Positions 15,661 to 24,004 of a DNA stretch of 64,000 nucleotides are shown here, in pieces (position 1 is the first letter of the stretch; every line of letters starts with the position of its first letter). The position numbers and the translations under genes are program-made. The notes under the pieces were generated by a model. The model did not search any database and was not told where the DNA came from. It saw only the letters and a program-made list of their open reading frames with translations. The DNA comes from JBEGHD01 sp049334165 (GTDB lineage Bacteria > Bacteroidota > Bacteroidia > Flavobacteriales_D > Sanyastnellaceae), in the NCBI GenBank assembly GCA_049334165.1, contig JBEGHD010000001.1; one strand, 5' to 3'.

Positions 15661-16016
15661 TTACTGCTATCGAGGTATTGCTGTGCTTCGGCAATTACTT
15701 TTTTGCTGTTGCCGGCAAAAGCGCGATCGTTAGAAAGAAGTACCGGACGTTTCAAAAAAGTGTATTCATCGAGTATAAGCTGGCGGAAATCATCTTCAGA
15801 GAGCTCCCTTTCGTTCAGCTTTTGCTCACGGTATTTTCTCGCTCGTTTATTGAAAAGTGATTCATACGAACCTTCGTGTTTTTTCATTTGATCGAGCTCT
15901 TCGGGACTCACGTTTTCCGATTTTATTTCCCGCAGGTCTACAGCTCGATTTTCAATATCGAGATCATTCATAATTCGCTTGCAGGTATCGCAGGTTTTCA
16001 GGTAGAAAAACTTCAT
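15657..16016 (-). CDS. ArsC/Spx-like thioredoxin-fold protein
   Basis: From the ATG at 16014-16016 the product has 119 residues beginning MKFFYLKTCDTCKRIM. The CDTC pair sits where ArsC has CxxC or its single catalytic Cys. LKRPVLLSND near the C-terminus matches the conserved RP segment of the ArsC/Spx family. Such proteins are glutaredoxin-coupled arsenate reductases or Spx-type regulators; without ars genes nearby, a general thiol role is as likely. The longer frame begins with TTG at 16040 and is less likely. It lies between udk (24 nt upstream) and the EamA gene, which it overlaps by 4 nt. Confidence 0.8.
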   Translation of the reverse strand: MKFFYLKTCDTCKRIMNDLDIENRAVDLREIKSENVSPEELDQMKKHEGSYESLFNKRARKYREQKLNERELSEDDFRQLILDEYTFLKRPVLLSNDRAFAGNSKKVIAEAQQYLDSSK

Positions 16017-16040
16017 TTTCAAATCTTTTGATTGACCCAA

Positions 16041-16685
16041 TTATCTCGAGGCAGGTTCTCTGTGCAAAATCGCTTTTAGTTTCTTCACCAAATTGTGAAG
16101 CTCGTTGTTGTACGAAATGTTGTTGTGAATCACTTCGTCACACTGACTTCTATAAGGTTGTAAATAGCTCCGATCGGCAGGTAGCACATGGTTTTCCCAC
16201 TGATAGCGCACCACATCTTCAGGGTAACCTCGCTCCTCCATGTCGCGGGTAATCCTACGTTTTAGCCTTAGCTTTTCATCGGCTTCTACGTAAACCTTGT
16301 AATCCAGCAAGTCGTTGATTTCTTTGTAGTGAAAGATGAAAAGGCCTTCACAAATTACAATGGGCGCAGGGTGAATTGTGATCTTCTCTGGTTCTTTCTC
16401 GGGGTTATTAAATGTGTACTCGAGCTTGGTGATGGACTTGCCGATGCGCAACCGCTGCACATCGTGATGAAAATGCCTGCGGTCTATCGATGTGGGCAGA
16501 TCGAAGTTCAGTTCACCATTCTTATCCTTCTTCTGCTCTTCCCTGGGCTTATAATAATTGTCTTGAGAAACCAGTGCCAGACTGCCTTTTGGCATCATCT
16601 TAAATAAATCTCGAAGCAGACTGGTTTTGCCTGAAGCGCTGCCTCCGGCAATTCCCACCAGGTAAGGATGTGAACGCGAACTCAT
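16041..16685 (-). CDS. udk: Uridine kinase
   Basis: Uridine kinase phosphorylates uridine or cytidine to the monophosphate in pyrimidine salvage. The 214-residue protein has the Walker A loop GGSASGKT (14-21), VSQDNYYKP of the family, FDLPTSID as the base-binding/DHP-like region, and ICEGLFIF as the Walker B-type strand. Length is normal. It is the first gene of a four-gene minus-strand run. A TATTTTTG box 4 nt before the ATG would give a leaderless mRNA. Confidence 0.92.
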   Translation of the reverse strand: MSSRSHPYLVGIAGGSASGKTSLLRDLFKMMPKGSLALVSQDNYYKPREEQKKDKNGELNFDLPTSIDRRHFHHDVQRLRIGKSITKLEYTFNNPEKEPEKITIHPAPIVICEGLFIFHYKEINDLLDYKVYVEADEKLRLKRRITRDMEERGYPEDVVRYQWENHVLPADRSYLQPYRSQCDEVIHNNISYNNELHNLVKKLKAILHREPASR

Positions 16686-16689
16686 GTCG

Positions 16690-16697
16690 CAAAAATA
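16690..16697 (-). promoter_or_regulatory. Candidate -7 box of the udk operon (leaderless)
   Basis: The minus strand reads TATTTTTG, a full match to TAnnTTTG. Only 4 nt separate it from the udk ATG at 16685, so the transcription start should fall on or next to the A of the start codon. Confidence 0.5.
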
Positions 16698-16728
16698 CTA
16701 ACCTACCGCGTAAGAAAGAAAAAGGGAA

Positions 16729-18114
16729 TCAATTAACACGCGATTGCCTTCTGATTGCTTCTGTCAGCATGTAGCCGGCCTGATCGAAGTGGCTGATTGG
16801 CACGAATAGCCCACCTCCTGTTGCCGCAAAAGTGCTCAACTCTTCCTCATGATCGGGATTGCACTTAAGACCAACAATGGAGAGGTAGATGTTTTTCTCC
16901 ACATAGCGATCGATGGATTGCTGAATTCTGCGTGTGTCGGAACTTCTGAAAACTCCATCACTTACCAACAGCACCTGATTATTTCCACCTTCAACGAAAT
17001 GATCTGCTGCAAGGCTGTAGGCGGTTTGCACAGCTTTGCTTCCTGCGGTAAATCCTTCTGCCGAAATGTTTCTGATCATTTCTCTAATCTGCTCTTTGTT
17101 CGTCACGAAAGTCGGTTCCACAATCACCTCAGTGTCGGCCGCATAAGTGAGAATTGTGAGTTGATCGACATCTCTCAGCATGTCTACCAACTCGAGCAAT
17201 GCCGCTTTCATGATGTCCAGACGGCCAGAGCGATTCATACTACTGGAGACATCCACCAAAAATACCAGGTTGTTGTGGACAAAGCGATCCGAGGTGAAAT
17301 CATCTTCATCAACTTTCGGAATATTTTCCACTGGCGCAGGCTGCACCACAACTTGTGGCCGCGCTTCTTCGGGTTTTGCTTCTGGCCTATTGGCCTCCAG
17401 CTCAGTAGCAGGACGGCCTTGTTGAGCAGTCATTTCTATCTCCTCGCGTTCCTTCGGCTCCAGTTCGAATTCAAAGAAATTGTTGCGTCTGTTAATGTAC
17501 GTGCTCGAATCTGCGGGCAAATAACCATCGGCCTCGACCAAAATGTAGAAATAGCGAATGGGAATCACTTCCACTACCCGACCGTCTCTGTCGGTCGAAA
17601 AGGCATTGATCTGTCGTCCGCGTTCAATTAGTCGCACTCTAGCATCATCTATCGGATCTCCTGTGATCTTGTTGGCTACCACAAATTCTACATCAAAGCT
17701 ACTTCCTGTTTGAGGTCTTCGATCATTAAAACTCGGACAGGCCGGATTATCGGCAGGATCAATGAAAAGCACCTCTCCGGAGAATTCCAGGTTTATAGGA
17801 TCAGGCATTGAAGAGAAATAAACAGGAATTTCGTAATCCACCTCCTCCTTAAACATAGGGTTGAATTTCACCCTAAGGGTGATGCTGCTGTCAGGCTGCA
17901 GTTCGCGACCAGAGAACAAGTGAGCAAACTCTCTGGGAAAAGCAGAGCGCAAGAGAAAAGCCTTCTCGTCTCCGCGATTTGTAAAAGTGAAATCAACCAC
18001 GCGATCGGTTCCCCTCTTAATTTCACCAAAGTCGTGCTCGGTTTTACTGGCTTCAATTTGGGAGAAAACCAAAACCGGGATCAGAGCAAAAAGCAAAAAG
18101 ACAGACTTCTTCAT
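16729..18114 (-). CDS. Secreted DUF1573 / VWA domain protein
   Basis: The 461-residue protein has a signal peptide (to about residue 19, VLVFSQ). A DUF1573/ASH-like beta-sandwich follows at about 22-115 (EHDFGEIKRGTDRVVDFTFT), then a carboxypeptidase-regulatory-like beta domain at about 140-215 and a Glu/Pro-rich linker. A von Willebrand A domain occupies about 276-455 with the MIDAS sequence DVSSSM and LLVSDGV. VWA domains bind metal and protein ligands. The order is unusual and suggests a periplasmic or surface scaffold; no function is known. It is followed on the same strand by udk after 43 nt, but udk has its own promoter box. No T9SS tail is evident. Confidence 0.75.
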   Translation of the reverse strand: MKKSVFLLFALIPVLVFSQIEASKTEHDFGEIKRGTDRVVDFTFTNRGDEKAFLLRSAFPREFAHLFSGRELQPDSSITLRVKFNPMFKEEVDYEIPVYFSSMPDPINLEFSGEVLFIDPADNPACPSFNDRRPQTGSSFDVEFVVANKITGDPIDDARVRLIERGRQINAFSTDRDGRVVEVIPIRYFYILVEADGYLPADSSTYINRRNNFFEFELEPKEREEIEMTAQQGRPATELEANRPEAKPEEARPQVVVQPAPVENIPKVDEDDFTSDRFVHNNLVFLVDVSSSMNRSGRLDIMKAALLELVDMLRDVDQLTILTYAADTEVIVEPTFVTNKEQIREMIRNISAEGFTAGSKAVQTAYSLAADHFVEGGNNQVLLVSDGVFRSSDTRRIQQSIDRYVEKNIYLSIVGLKCNPDHEEELSTFAATGGGLFVPISHFDQAGYMLTEAIRRQSRVN

Positions 18115-18167
18115 GGAAATTGAAACGTTCGAAATTCAAAAAAGATTATCGCAAGATCCGGGCCTTT

Positions 18168-19667
18168 CTACTTTCCTCCGAGATTATCGGCCACTTTGCG
18201 GTCGTTGCCAAGTCGCGGCACCTTGTTTTGCCCACCGAGGCGACCAACAGATTTCATGTAATTATTAAAACTTCCTTTCGGCAATGGAGTGATGATCAAC
18301 CTTTGCAAAATGTTTCCTGTGATCAGATCCTTGTAGTATGGGTTTTGGTTTTGCATGGACTTGTCGATGCTGGCCCTTCCCTTCTCAAGGCTTTCCGTGT
18401 CCGGTATTTCTTCAAATTCCACCATCCACTCGTGATAGGGAAGTCCTTCAGCGGGTTCCAGTTGGGGCGCCACATGAAATTCACTCACCTTCCAGCCAAA
18501 CTCCTTCTGAGCTTCGGACATCGCTTTTTCGACCTCCTCAGCTATCACATGCTCTCCAAAAGCAGACGTGAAGTGCTTTATCCTTCCGGTTACTTTTATT
18601 CGCGGAGGCTTCAGCGAAACGAACCGCACCGTGTCTCCGATGCTGTAACCCCACAGGCCAGCGTTAGTGTTTAATACCAAAGCGTAATTGACACCGATTT
18701 CCACTTCAGAAAGTGAAAGTCGGGTTGGGTTTTCATCAAAAAACTCGTCAGCCGGAATAAACTCGTAGAAAATGCCCGAGTCGAGAACCAATAACAACCC
18801 TTCCTCTGTTTGGGTGTCCTGGTAGGCGATAAATCCTTCCGATGCCGGGTAAGTTTCCACGGTGTCCACAGACCTTCCAATGAGCTTTTCAAATCGCTTT
18901 CGATAGGGCTCAAAATTCACTCCTCCGAAAACGAAAAGAGAGAAGTTTGGGAAGATTTCGGAAATATTTTCTTTTTCAGATTTAGCAATCAACTCCTCGA
19001 AGTAGACCTGAACCCAACTGGGAATTCCGCTAATTAGAGTCATGTTCTGATCGATGGTTTCTTCAACGATCTTGTCCACTTTAGTTTCCCAATCTTCAAT
19101 GGAGTTCGTTTCGAACGATGGCAATCGATTTTTTTGCAGATATCCAGGTACGTGATTGGCCACAATCCCCGAAAGTCGGCCGTAAGGAATTCCACTGGGC
19201 AGCTTATCGAGCTTTGGGCTTCCCTGAAGGAAAATCATTTTGCCTCCAACAAAATTTGCATTGCCAGATTGCTCAATGTAGCAGAGAAGCGCGTTCCGCG
19301 CAGAATTTAGGTGATTGGGAAGAGAGTCTTTGGTAAGCGGGATGTACTTCGCACCAGATGTTGTTCCAGAAGTTTTGCAAAAGTAAAGTGGTAAACCAGG
19401 CCACAGAACGTCCTTTTCTCCCTTTTTAATCCGCTCGATGTATGAGGTCAGCTGCTCGTAGTCCGCAATTGGCACCTTCGACTTAAAGTCTTCGTAAGTC
19501 TCGATTGATGCGAAGTTATGGTCCTTGCCAAAAGCGGTCTTGCGGCCACCGGCAATCAGTTGCCTGAATACTTTCTCTTGAGCTTCAACAGGTTGATCAG
19601 CGGTCTTCCTAATTTTGTTGGCCGTCCACTTAGCAAATAGCCTTGCTGCAAAAACTTTCAGTCCCAT
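18168..19667 (-). CDS. GH3-family acyl-adenylating protein
   Basis: The 499-residue protein matches the GH3 family, named for plant auxin-responsive acyl acid-amido synthetases. Key parts are the ATP-binding loop CKTSGTTSGAKYIPLT, GIPSWVQVYFEEL, ETYPASEGFIAYQD and the linker sequence WGYSIGDTVRFVS before the C-terminal domain. Plant members join amino acids to carboxylic acids through an acyl-AMP; bacterial members are common in Bacteroidota, but their substrates are mostly unknown. Length is slightly under the plant norm of about 600. It stands between a terminator (19717-19746) and the VWA gene 53 nt downstream. Confidence 0.85.
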   Translation of the reverse strand: MGLKVFAARLFAKWTANKIRKTADQPVEAQEKVFRQLIAGGRKTAFGKDHNFASIETYEDFKSKVPIADYEQLTSYIERIKKGEKDVLWPGLPLYFCKTSGTTSGAKYIPLTKDSLPNHLNSARNALLCYIEQSGNANFVGGKMIFLQGSPKLDKLPSGIPYGRLSGIVANHVPGYLQKNRLPSFETNSIEDWETKVDKIVEETIDQNMTLISGIPSWVQVYFEELIAKSEKENISEIFPNFSLFVFGGVNFEPYRKRFEKLIGRSVDTVETYPASEGFIAYQDTQTEEGLLLVLDSGIFYEFIPADEFFDENPTRLSLSEVEIGVNYALVLNTNAGLWGYSIGDTVRFVSLKPPRIKVTGRIKHFTSAFGEHVIAEEVEKAMSEAQKEFGWKVSEFHVAPQLEPAEGLPYHEWMVEFEEIPDTESLEKGRASIDKSMQNQNPYYKDLITGNILQRLIITPLPKGSFNNYMKSVGRLGGQNKVPRLGNDRKVADNLGGK

Positions 19668-19716
19668 TCGTTTTCAATTTGCTCCAATATCCGAAAGAAA
19701 CGGACAGCCCAAAAAT

Positions 19717-19746
19717 AAAAGAGGCCGGAAAATTCCGGCCTCTTTT
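19717..19746 (-). terminator. Terminator of the 669-residue T9SS gene
   Basis: AAAAGAGGCCGGAA (19717-19730) pairs with TTCCGGCCTCTTTT (19733-19746). On the minus strand it lies 28 nt after the stop at 19774 and 50 nt before the GH3 start, with flanking T and A runs. Confidence 0.85.
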
Positions 19747-19773
19747 GAAATGAATATTTATTTCAATAATTGC

Positions 19774-21783
19774 TTATTGAATAACCATCTTCTTAGTTGA
19801 TGTGAATTTACCATCCACGATCATTGTGTAAGAGTAGATACCTGCATCAAGACCGTTAACATCCATTTGAATGAACTGGTTACCTGCAGCTACCTGACCT
19901 TCATCAATCGTTTTCACCAATTTACCAGTGATGTCATACACTTCAAAGCGTACTTCACTTGCCTGGTCCAGGTTGAAAGGAATTTTAGTTGTTTCAACAG
20001 CTGGGTTCGGGTGGTTTTGACCCATGTGGAAACCATTCTGAGTTGAAACCTCATCGACACTTACAAACTCGTCAGTGATCAAACGGATCGCTGGAGTGAA
20101 AGTACGAGAGAGGAACCAGATAAAGTCTCCAGCACCACTTTGATCAATTGCACCTGAAGAGAAATCAGAGTCAGAGTTAGACATTCCGTAGAATGTTAAC
20201 GCTTCAGCCGCTGGCTGGTTGTTGAATACTCCGAGGTAGTAGAATTCACCTGTAAAGATGTCGCTGTTCTCATCTTCAAAAAGCAACCATGTAGGCTCGC
20301 TCATTTCAAGACTTGTTGGGATCATGAAATCCTCAACAATACCTGCTGTTGTAGCTACTGGCTGTGCACCAGCTCCGTTAACACCTTCTGCAGGATCAAA
20401 CTGAATCAACTGAATGTTGTAGAACGCTTCTGGATCAGTGGTTTCACCAAATCTCACTGAAGCACCCCAAACTGTTGTGTTCTCGTTTACGAAAGTAAAG
20501 GCGTTACCCCAACCTTCTGGCTCCCACAAGCTTGGATCATCTTCGAACTCACGCATTGTAGTCTCGTTATCGAGCAATGGCACGTAGTCGTGACCCATGA
20601 TACCAGGGTTTGTAGTGTATTCAATAGTTTTTTCCATTGTGTTGTCTTCTGGCATCTCGTCTGTAGCATCACTTTCTACTGTGGTGCGCACTGTGTATTC
20701 ACCTGCTTCAGTAGGAACCCATCCAGTTTCGATGTAGATTGTGTCTGTCGGAGTGTTTGGGCAAGTTGGGTCGTTTGCAAAAGATGGAATCAAGAATGGT
20801 TCTGCAGAAGCTGTATGAATTACGTCACCACCTTCGTTAAGAATCTCAATTGTGAAAACTGAGTTTTCCTGGTCACCCTGACCGTAGTTTTGGTACATCG
20901 TACCTACATAAAGACCTCCGTCTTCAACAGGGATTGCCTGATCCAATGGAGTAATCCAGTATTCGTAGATATTAAGAACATCTCCGTTAGTCACTTGAGT
21001 AACGCGAAGGTCATTCACAACATCGGTTTCGAAGATGCGAACATCATCAATTCCCCAGTAGTAGTGAGAGTATCCAGTGTTTCCAGCAGTATCGTATCCA
21101 AAGCGAATGATTACGCTTGATTCACCAGCTGCAGCACAAGAAATATCCACTTGCGTTGGGAATGGGTTTGGAGACGCTTCGTTTGCGTTCTCAAGGAAAT
21201 CTCCGTGAGCTGGGAAAACTGACCAGGTAGAACCACCGTCAGTAGAAACCTCAACTGTTAGAGGAGATGGAGAGAAGCAGCAGTAACGGAAGTACTGATC
21301 CCACGCAATCTTTACAGACTCAGTTCCTGAAAGGTCCATTTCAGGAGAAGTAAGAGTCCCTGTCAAATCTTCAACACCGTCTGCAACTGGAGTGTTGTAG
21401 AAATCGGCATCAAAAATCACCCAACCGTTGTCGGCTGTTTCAGACTCAAGTGGTCCGATGTTCGTTGAAAACTCACCGGCAGGGCTATTTTCATCTGCAA
21501 CTTGCCAAACGTCCATTTCTCCAGTACCGATGTCAGAAATAGACCAGGCACCGAATTCGTTGTTACCATCAAATCCATTGGCAAAATCTTCGTAGAAAAG
21601 CTCTGTGTCTCTTGAAGAATCGAATGGACGTTGGGCCTCGTCTCCGAGTCTGTTACTCATCTCAACCTCTTGTTGAGTTGCTTTTTGTGTTTTGTGTTTT
21701 GGCAAATTAGTGTCTTGTGGTGTTTGAGCAATCGCTCCTGCACCAATCAAAGCACCAACTGCTAATGTGTACAATTTTTTCAT
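19774..21783 (-). CDS. Secreted T9SS type A cargo protein (choice-of-anchor J-like)
   Basis: Starting at the ATG at 21781-21783 the product has 669 residues with signal peptide MKKLYTLAVGALIGAGAIAQ. The frame continues upstream to 21915 but that part is not signal-like. A jelly-roll domain at about 60-260 has choice-of-anchor J/MAM-like features (WDQYFRYCCFSPSPLTVEVS, YYWGIDDVRI). A long beta-rich middle follows, and the last 85 residues form a type A sorting domain (GQNHPNPAVETTKIPF, YDITGKLVKT, GIYSYTMIVDG). It should be exported by T9SS and released or anchored at the surface. The next gene upstream has the same architecture. Catalytic residues are not apparent. Confidence 0.8.
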   Translation of the reverse strand: MKKLYTLAVGALIGAGAIAQTPQDTNLPKHKTQKATQQEVEMSNRLGDEAQRPFDSSRDTELFYEDFANGFDGNNEFGAWSISDIGTGEMDVWQVADENSPAGEFSTNIGPLESETADNGWVIFDADFYNTPVADGVEDLTGTLTSPEMDLSGTESVKIAWDQYFRYCCFSPSPLTVEVSTDGGSTWSVFPAHGDFLENANEASPNPFPTQVDISCAAAGESSVIIRFGYDTAGNTGYSHYYWGIDDVRIFETDVVNDLRVTQVTNGDVLNIYEYWITPLDQAIPVEDGGLYVGTMYQNYGQGDQENSVFTIEILNEGGDVIHTASAEPFLIPSFANDPTCPNTPTDTIYIETGWVPTEAGEYTVRTTVESDATDEMPEDNTMEKTIEYTTNPGIMGHDYVPLLDNETTMREFEDDPSLWEPEGWGNAFTFVNENTTVWGASVRFGETTDPEAFYNIQLIQFDPAEGVNGAGAQPVATTAGIVEDFMIPTSLEMSEPTWLLFEDENSDIFTGEFYYLGVFNNQPAAEALTFYGMSNSDSDFSSGAIDQSGAGDFIWFLSRTFTPAIRLITDEFVSVDEVSTQNGFHMGQNHPNPAVETTKIPFNLDQASEVRFEVYDITGKLVKTIDEGQVAAGNQFIQMDVNGLDAGIYSYTMIVDGKFTSTKKMVIQ

Positions 21784-21900
21784 ATCACTTAGAATTTTTT
21801 TTGTAGGGTCCAAATTAAGGAAATTACCCAATAGACAAATGATTGTTAAACTTCTTTTTTCTTCAAATCGTGGAAGTCTAAACTTGTTCACAAGAAATAA

Positions 21901-21930
21901 AAAAGGCCACGGCATTCACCGTGACCTTTT
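21901..21930 (-). terminator. Terminator of the 632-residue T9SS gene
   Basis: AAAAGGcCACGG (21901-21912) pairs with CCGTGaCCTTTT (21919-21930) around CATTCA, with one internal mismatch and flanking A/T runs. It lies 24 nt after the stop at 21955 on the minus strand. Confidence 0.8.
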
Positions 21931-21954
21931 ATTTTATAGAGGAGCTAATTGAAA

Positions 21955-23853
21955 TTACTTCACTAGCATCTTCTTAGTCATTCGCTTACCGTTTGCAATC
22001 AGTGTGTACTGATACATTCCGGCTTCTAGCTCAGAACCATTAATAATGTACTGGTGAGCTCCAGCTGCTTGCTGTCCTAAGCTTTCTGAGATCACTAGTT
22101 TTCCTGTGAGATCGTAAACTTCAAACGTTACATCTGCAGCAGATCCGAGGTTGTATTCTACTCTTGTCTCTGCTGTGAATGGGTTTGGAGCGTTTTGCTC
22201 GAGTGAGAAATCTGCAATCGCGTCTGGGCCATCAACAGAAACGGTAGGATCAAAGTTGAGACGAGTCATTGGAACCGAAGCTGTAGCGCCCCATCCTGCC
22301 TGTCCGTCATCCAACCATGAAGCAACCCATACGTTTGTTCCAGAAACTGGAGTACGAACAACTCCGAAGCACTGAGCTCCTACAAGGTAGGTTGTGCCTC
22401 CAGTGAGATCAAAGCCCTGATTGCCCGGGAACCCTAAGTCGACAAAGTTTCCTTCACCAACACTGTTCAGTTCATTTCCGGTTACCACGTATTCTTCTGT
22501 TTGCTCAAGCATGTTCACAATTGGAAGACCTTCGCCATCGAGACCATCGAATTCGAAAATCACACCTTGAATAACAGCTCCGGTTTCAGTTCCGGCACCA
22601 ACAGCAAATTGAATGCTGTAAGCTGTTTGATCATTGTAAATATCGAAGAGGTTACCGAAGAAGTAGCTACCAGTTTCAGGGTCAACAAATGCCTGTGCAG
22701 CACCGTTGTCGCGAGCATAAACAAACTCTGTGATATCGAAAGAAGCTGACGCCATGTCATCTCCTGGCACACCATCTGTGTTGTCTCCGATTGCCGTGAT
22801 CTGAGCCTCAACTGTTGTTCCTGGTGTAGCATTTGGAGTGAATACATCAGAAACAGAGATAGTGTCGCGAGTCAACGAAGGAAGGTCTACCAAAGGAGAA
22901 ACCTCACCATCCACTTCGAGGTTACCACCCTGAAGAATGTCAACTTCAAATCCAATGTTGGTGTTGTCGTTAAATCCGTTGTTAGCGATAATTCCTGTAA
23001 CACTAACTGGGCTCACCTGTGTAGATGGCACCTGGCTGAAAGGATAAAGACCTGGCTCAAGTCCTTCGAGTGACCAGTCGCCAATTGCAATCTTAGCAGC
23101 AGTCTGGTTGTAGTCTGCAAGTGCACCTACGCACACATTGTCAACTGCAAAACCTGACGCCCAGTTGCTGTCATCTGTCCATGTAAAACGGATCGTTACT
23201 GAAGGCTCATTAGAGTAGTTGTACAACGGCACAACAACTGATTGCCAAACAGTCTCGTCTACTGGAAGCTCGTCAGAAACAGTTTCCCATGTCGTTCCAC
23301 CGTCAAGAGAAACTTCTACAAATGCATCGGCATTAGCAGTTGTGAATCCCTGGTCGTGGAAAATATCGAAAGTGAGTGCAACGTTAGACGCGTCTGTAAA
23401 ATCCAGCTCTGGAGTTTCGATCCAGCTAAAGCTGTTGTCACAATCACAAGGAGGTCCATCATCGTTGGCTCCTGCGAACTTGTTATTGATGTTCCCACCA
23501 AGGTAAGGCACTGGCCAGTAACCTCCATTGTTGGCAGTTTCTGCATCGTGTACAACAAATGCATCTGTAAATTCTCCTGTTCCAATACCGTCTCCATCTA
23601 GTTGCTCCACTTCATTGGTAGACCAATCTGTAGGCACGGTTCCAAGAGTTTCATCTTCAAAATCCTCATCGAGGATGTCTCCATCTCTAACAAAATCACG
23701 AGGATCAAAAGTCCCGCGAGGAGCTACCATTTGGGTAATCTCGGTTCTTTTGAACTTTCTCAGGTTTTCATTGGAGGAGTTAGCGAATCTGTTCTGTGCC
23801 ATAGCACTTGCAGAAACAAGCACGGCAAGCACAGCAAAGTAAACTTTGTTCAT
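21955..23853 (-). CDS. Secreted T9SS type A cargo protein with choice-of-anchor J domain
   Basis: The 632-residue protein starts with signal peptide MNKVYFAVLAVLVSASAMAQ. A choice-of-anchor J (MAM-like) jelly roll spans about 58-245 (DEDFEDETLGTVPTDWS to FAVDNVCVG). Beta-rich domains follow, and the type A sorting tail covers about 550-632 (EQNAPNPFTAETRVEY, YDLTGKLVIS, LVK at the end). It resembles the next downstream gene in layout, so the pair may descend from a duplication or serve one surface structure. A TATATTTG box lies 54 nt before the start. Substrate or partner is unknown. Confidence 0.82.
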   Translation of the reverse strand: MNKVYFAVLAVLVSASAMAQNRFANSSNENLRKFKRTEITQMVAPRGTFDPRDFVRDGDILDEDFEDETLGTVPTDWSTNEVEQLDGDGIGTGEFTDAFVVHDAETANNGGYWPVPYLGGNINNKFAGANDDGPPCDCDNSFSWIETPELDFTDASNVALTFDIFHDQGFTTANADAFVEVSLDGGTTWETVSDELPVDETVWQSVVVPLYNYSNEPSVTIRFTWTDDSNWASGFAVDNVCVGALADYNQTAAKIAIGDWSLEGLEPGLYPFSQVPSTQVSPVSVTGIIANNGFNDNTNIGFEVDILQGGNLEVDGEVSPLVDLPSLTRDTISVSDVFTPNATPGTTVEAQITAIGDNTDGVPGDDMASASFDITEFVYARDNGAAQAFVDPETGSYFFGNLFDIYNDQTAYSIQFAVGAGTETGAVIQGVIFEFDGLDGEGLPIVNMLEQTEEYVVTGNELNSVGEGNFVDLGFPGNQGFDLTGGTTYLVGAQCFGVVRTPVSGTNVWVASWLDDGQAGWGATASVPMTRLNFDPTVSVDGPDAIADFSLEQNAPNPFTAETRVEYNLGSAADVTFEVYDLTGKLVISESLGQQAAGAHQYIINGSELEAGMYQYTLIANGKRMTKKMLVK

Positions 23854-23906
23854 AATTACTCGATTTTTAGGTGATACTTAATAAATAGTACAATTGCTTA
23901 TGCTGA

Positions 23907-23914
23907 CAAATATA
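23907..23914 (-). promoter_or_regulatory. Candidate -7 box for the 632-residue T9SS gene
   Basis: The minus strand reads TATATTTG, a full match to TAnnTTTG, giving a 5' leader of roughly 50 nt before the ATG at 23853. Confidence 0.5.
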
Positions 23915-24004
23915 GAAGAATCCATTTGCAGTTAAAGCAGGCTTGTACCAATTCAATTACAATTTCATTTGGAATTGCCCTCATCCATAAAGTTGCAAAC
24001 ACCT

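Noticed and set aside
16849..17631. 260-codon plus-strand frame opposite the VWA gene
   Set aside because: The opposite strand carries a clear signal peptide, DUF1573 and VWA domain with MIDAS; the antisense product is His/Phe/Cys-rich without a fold.
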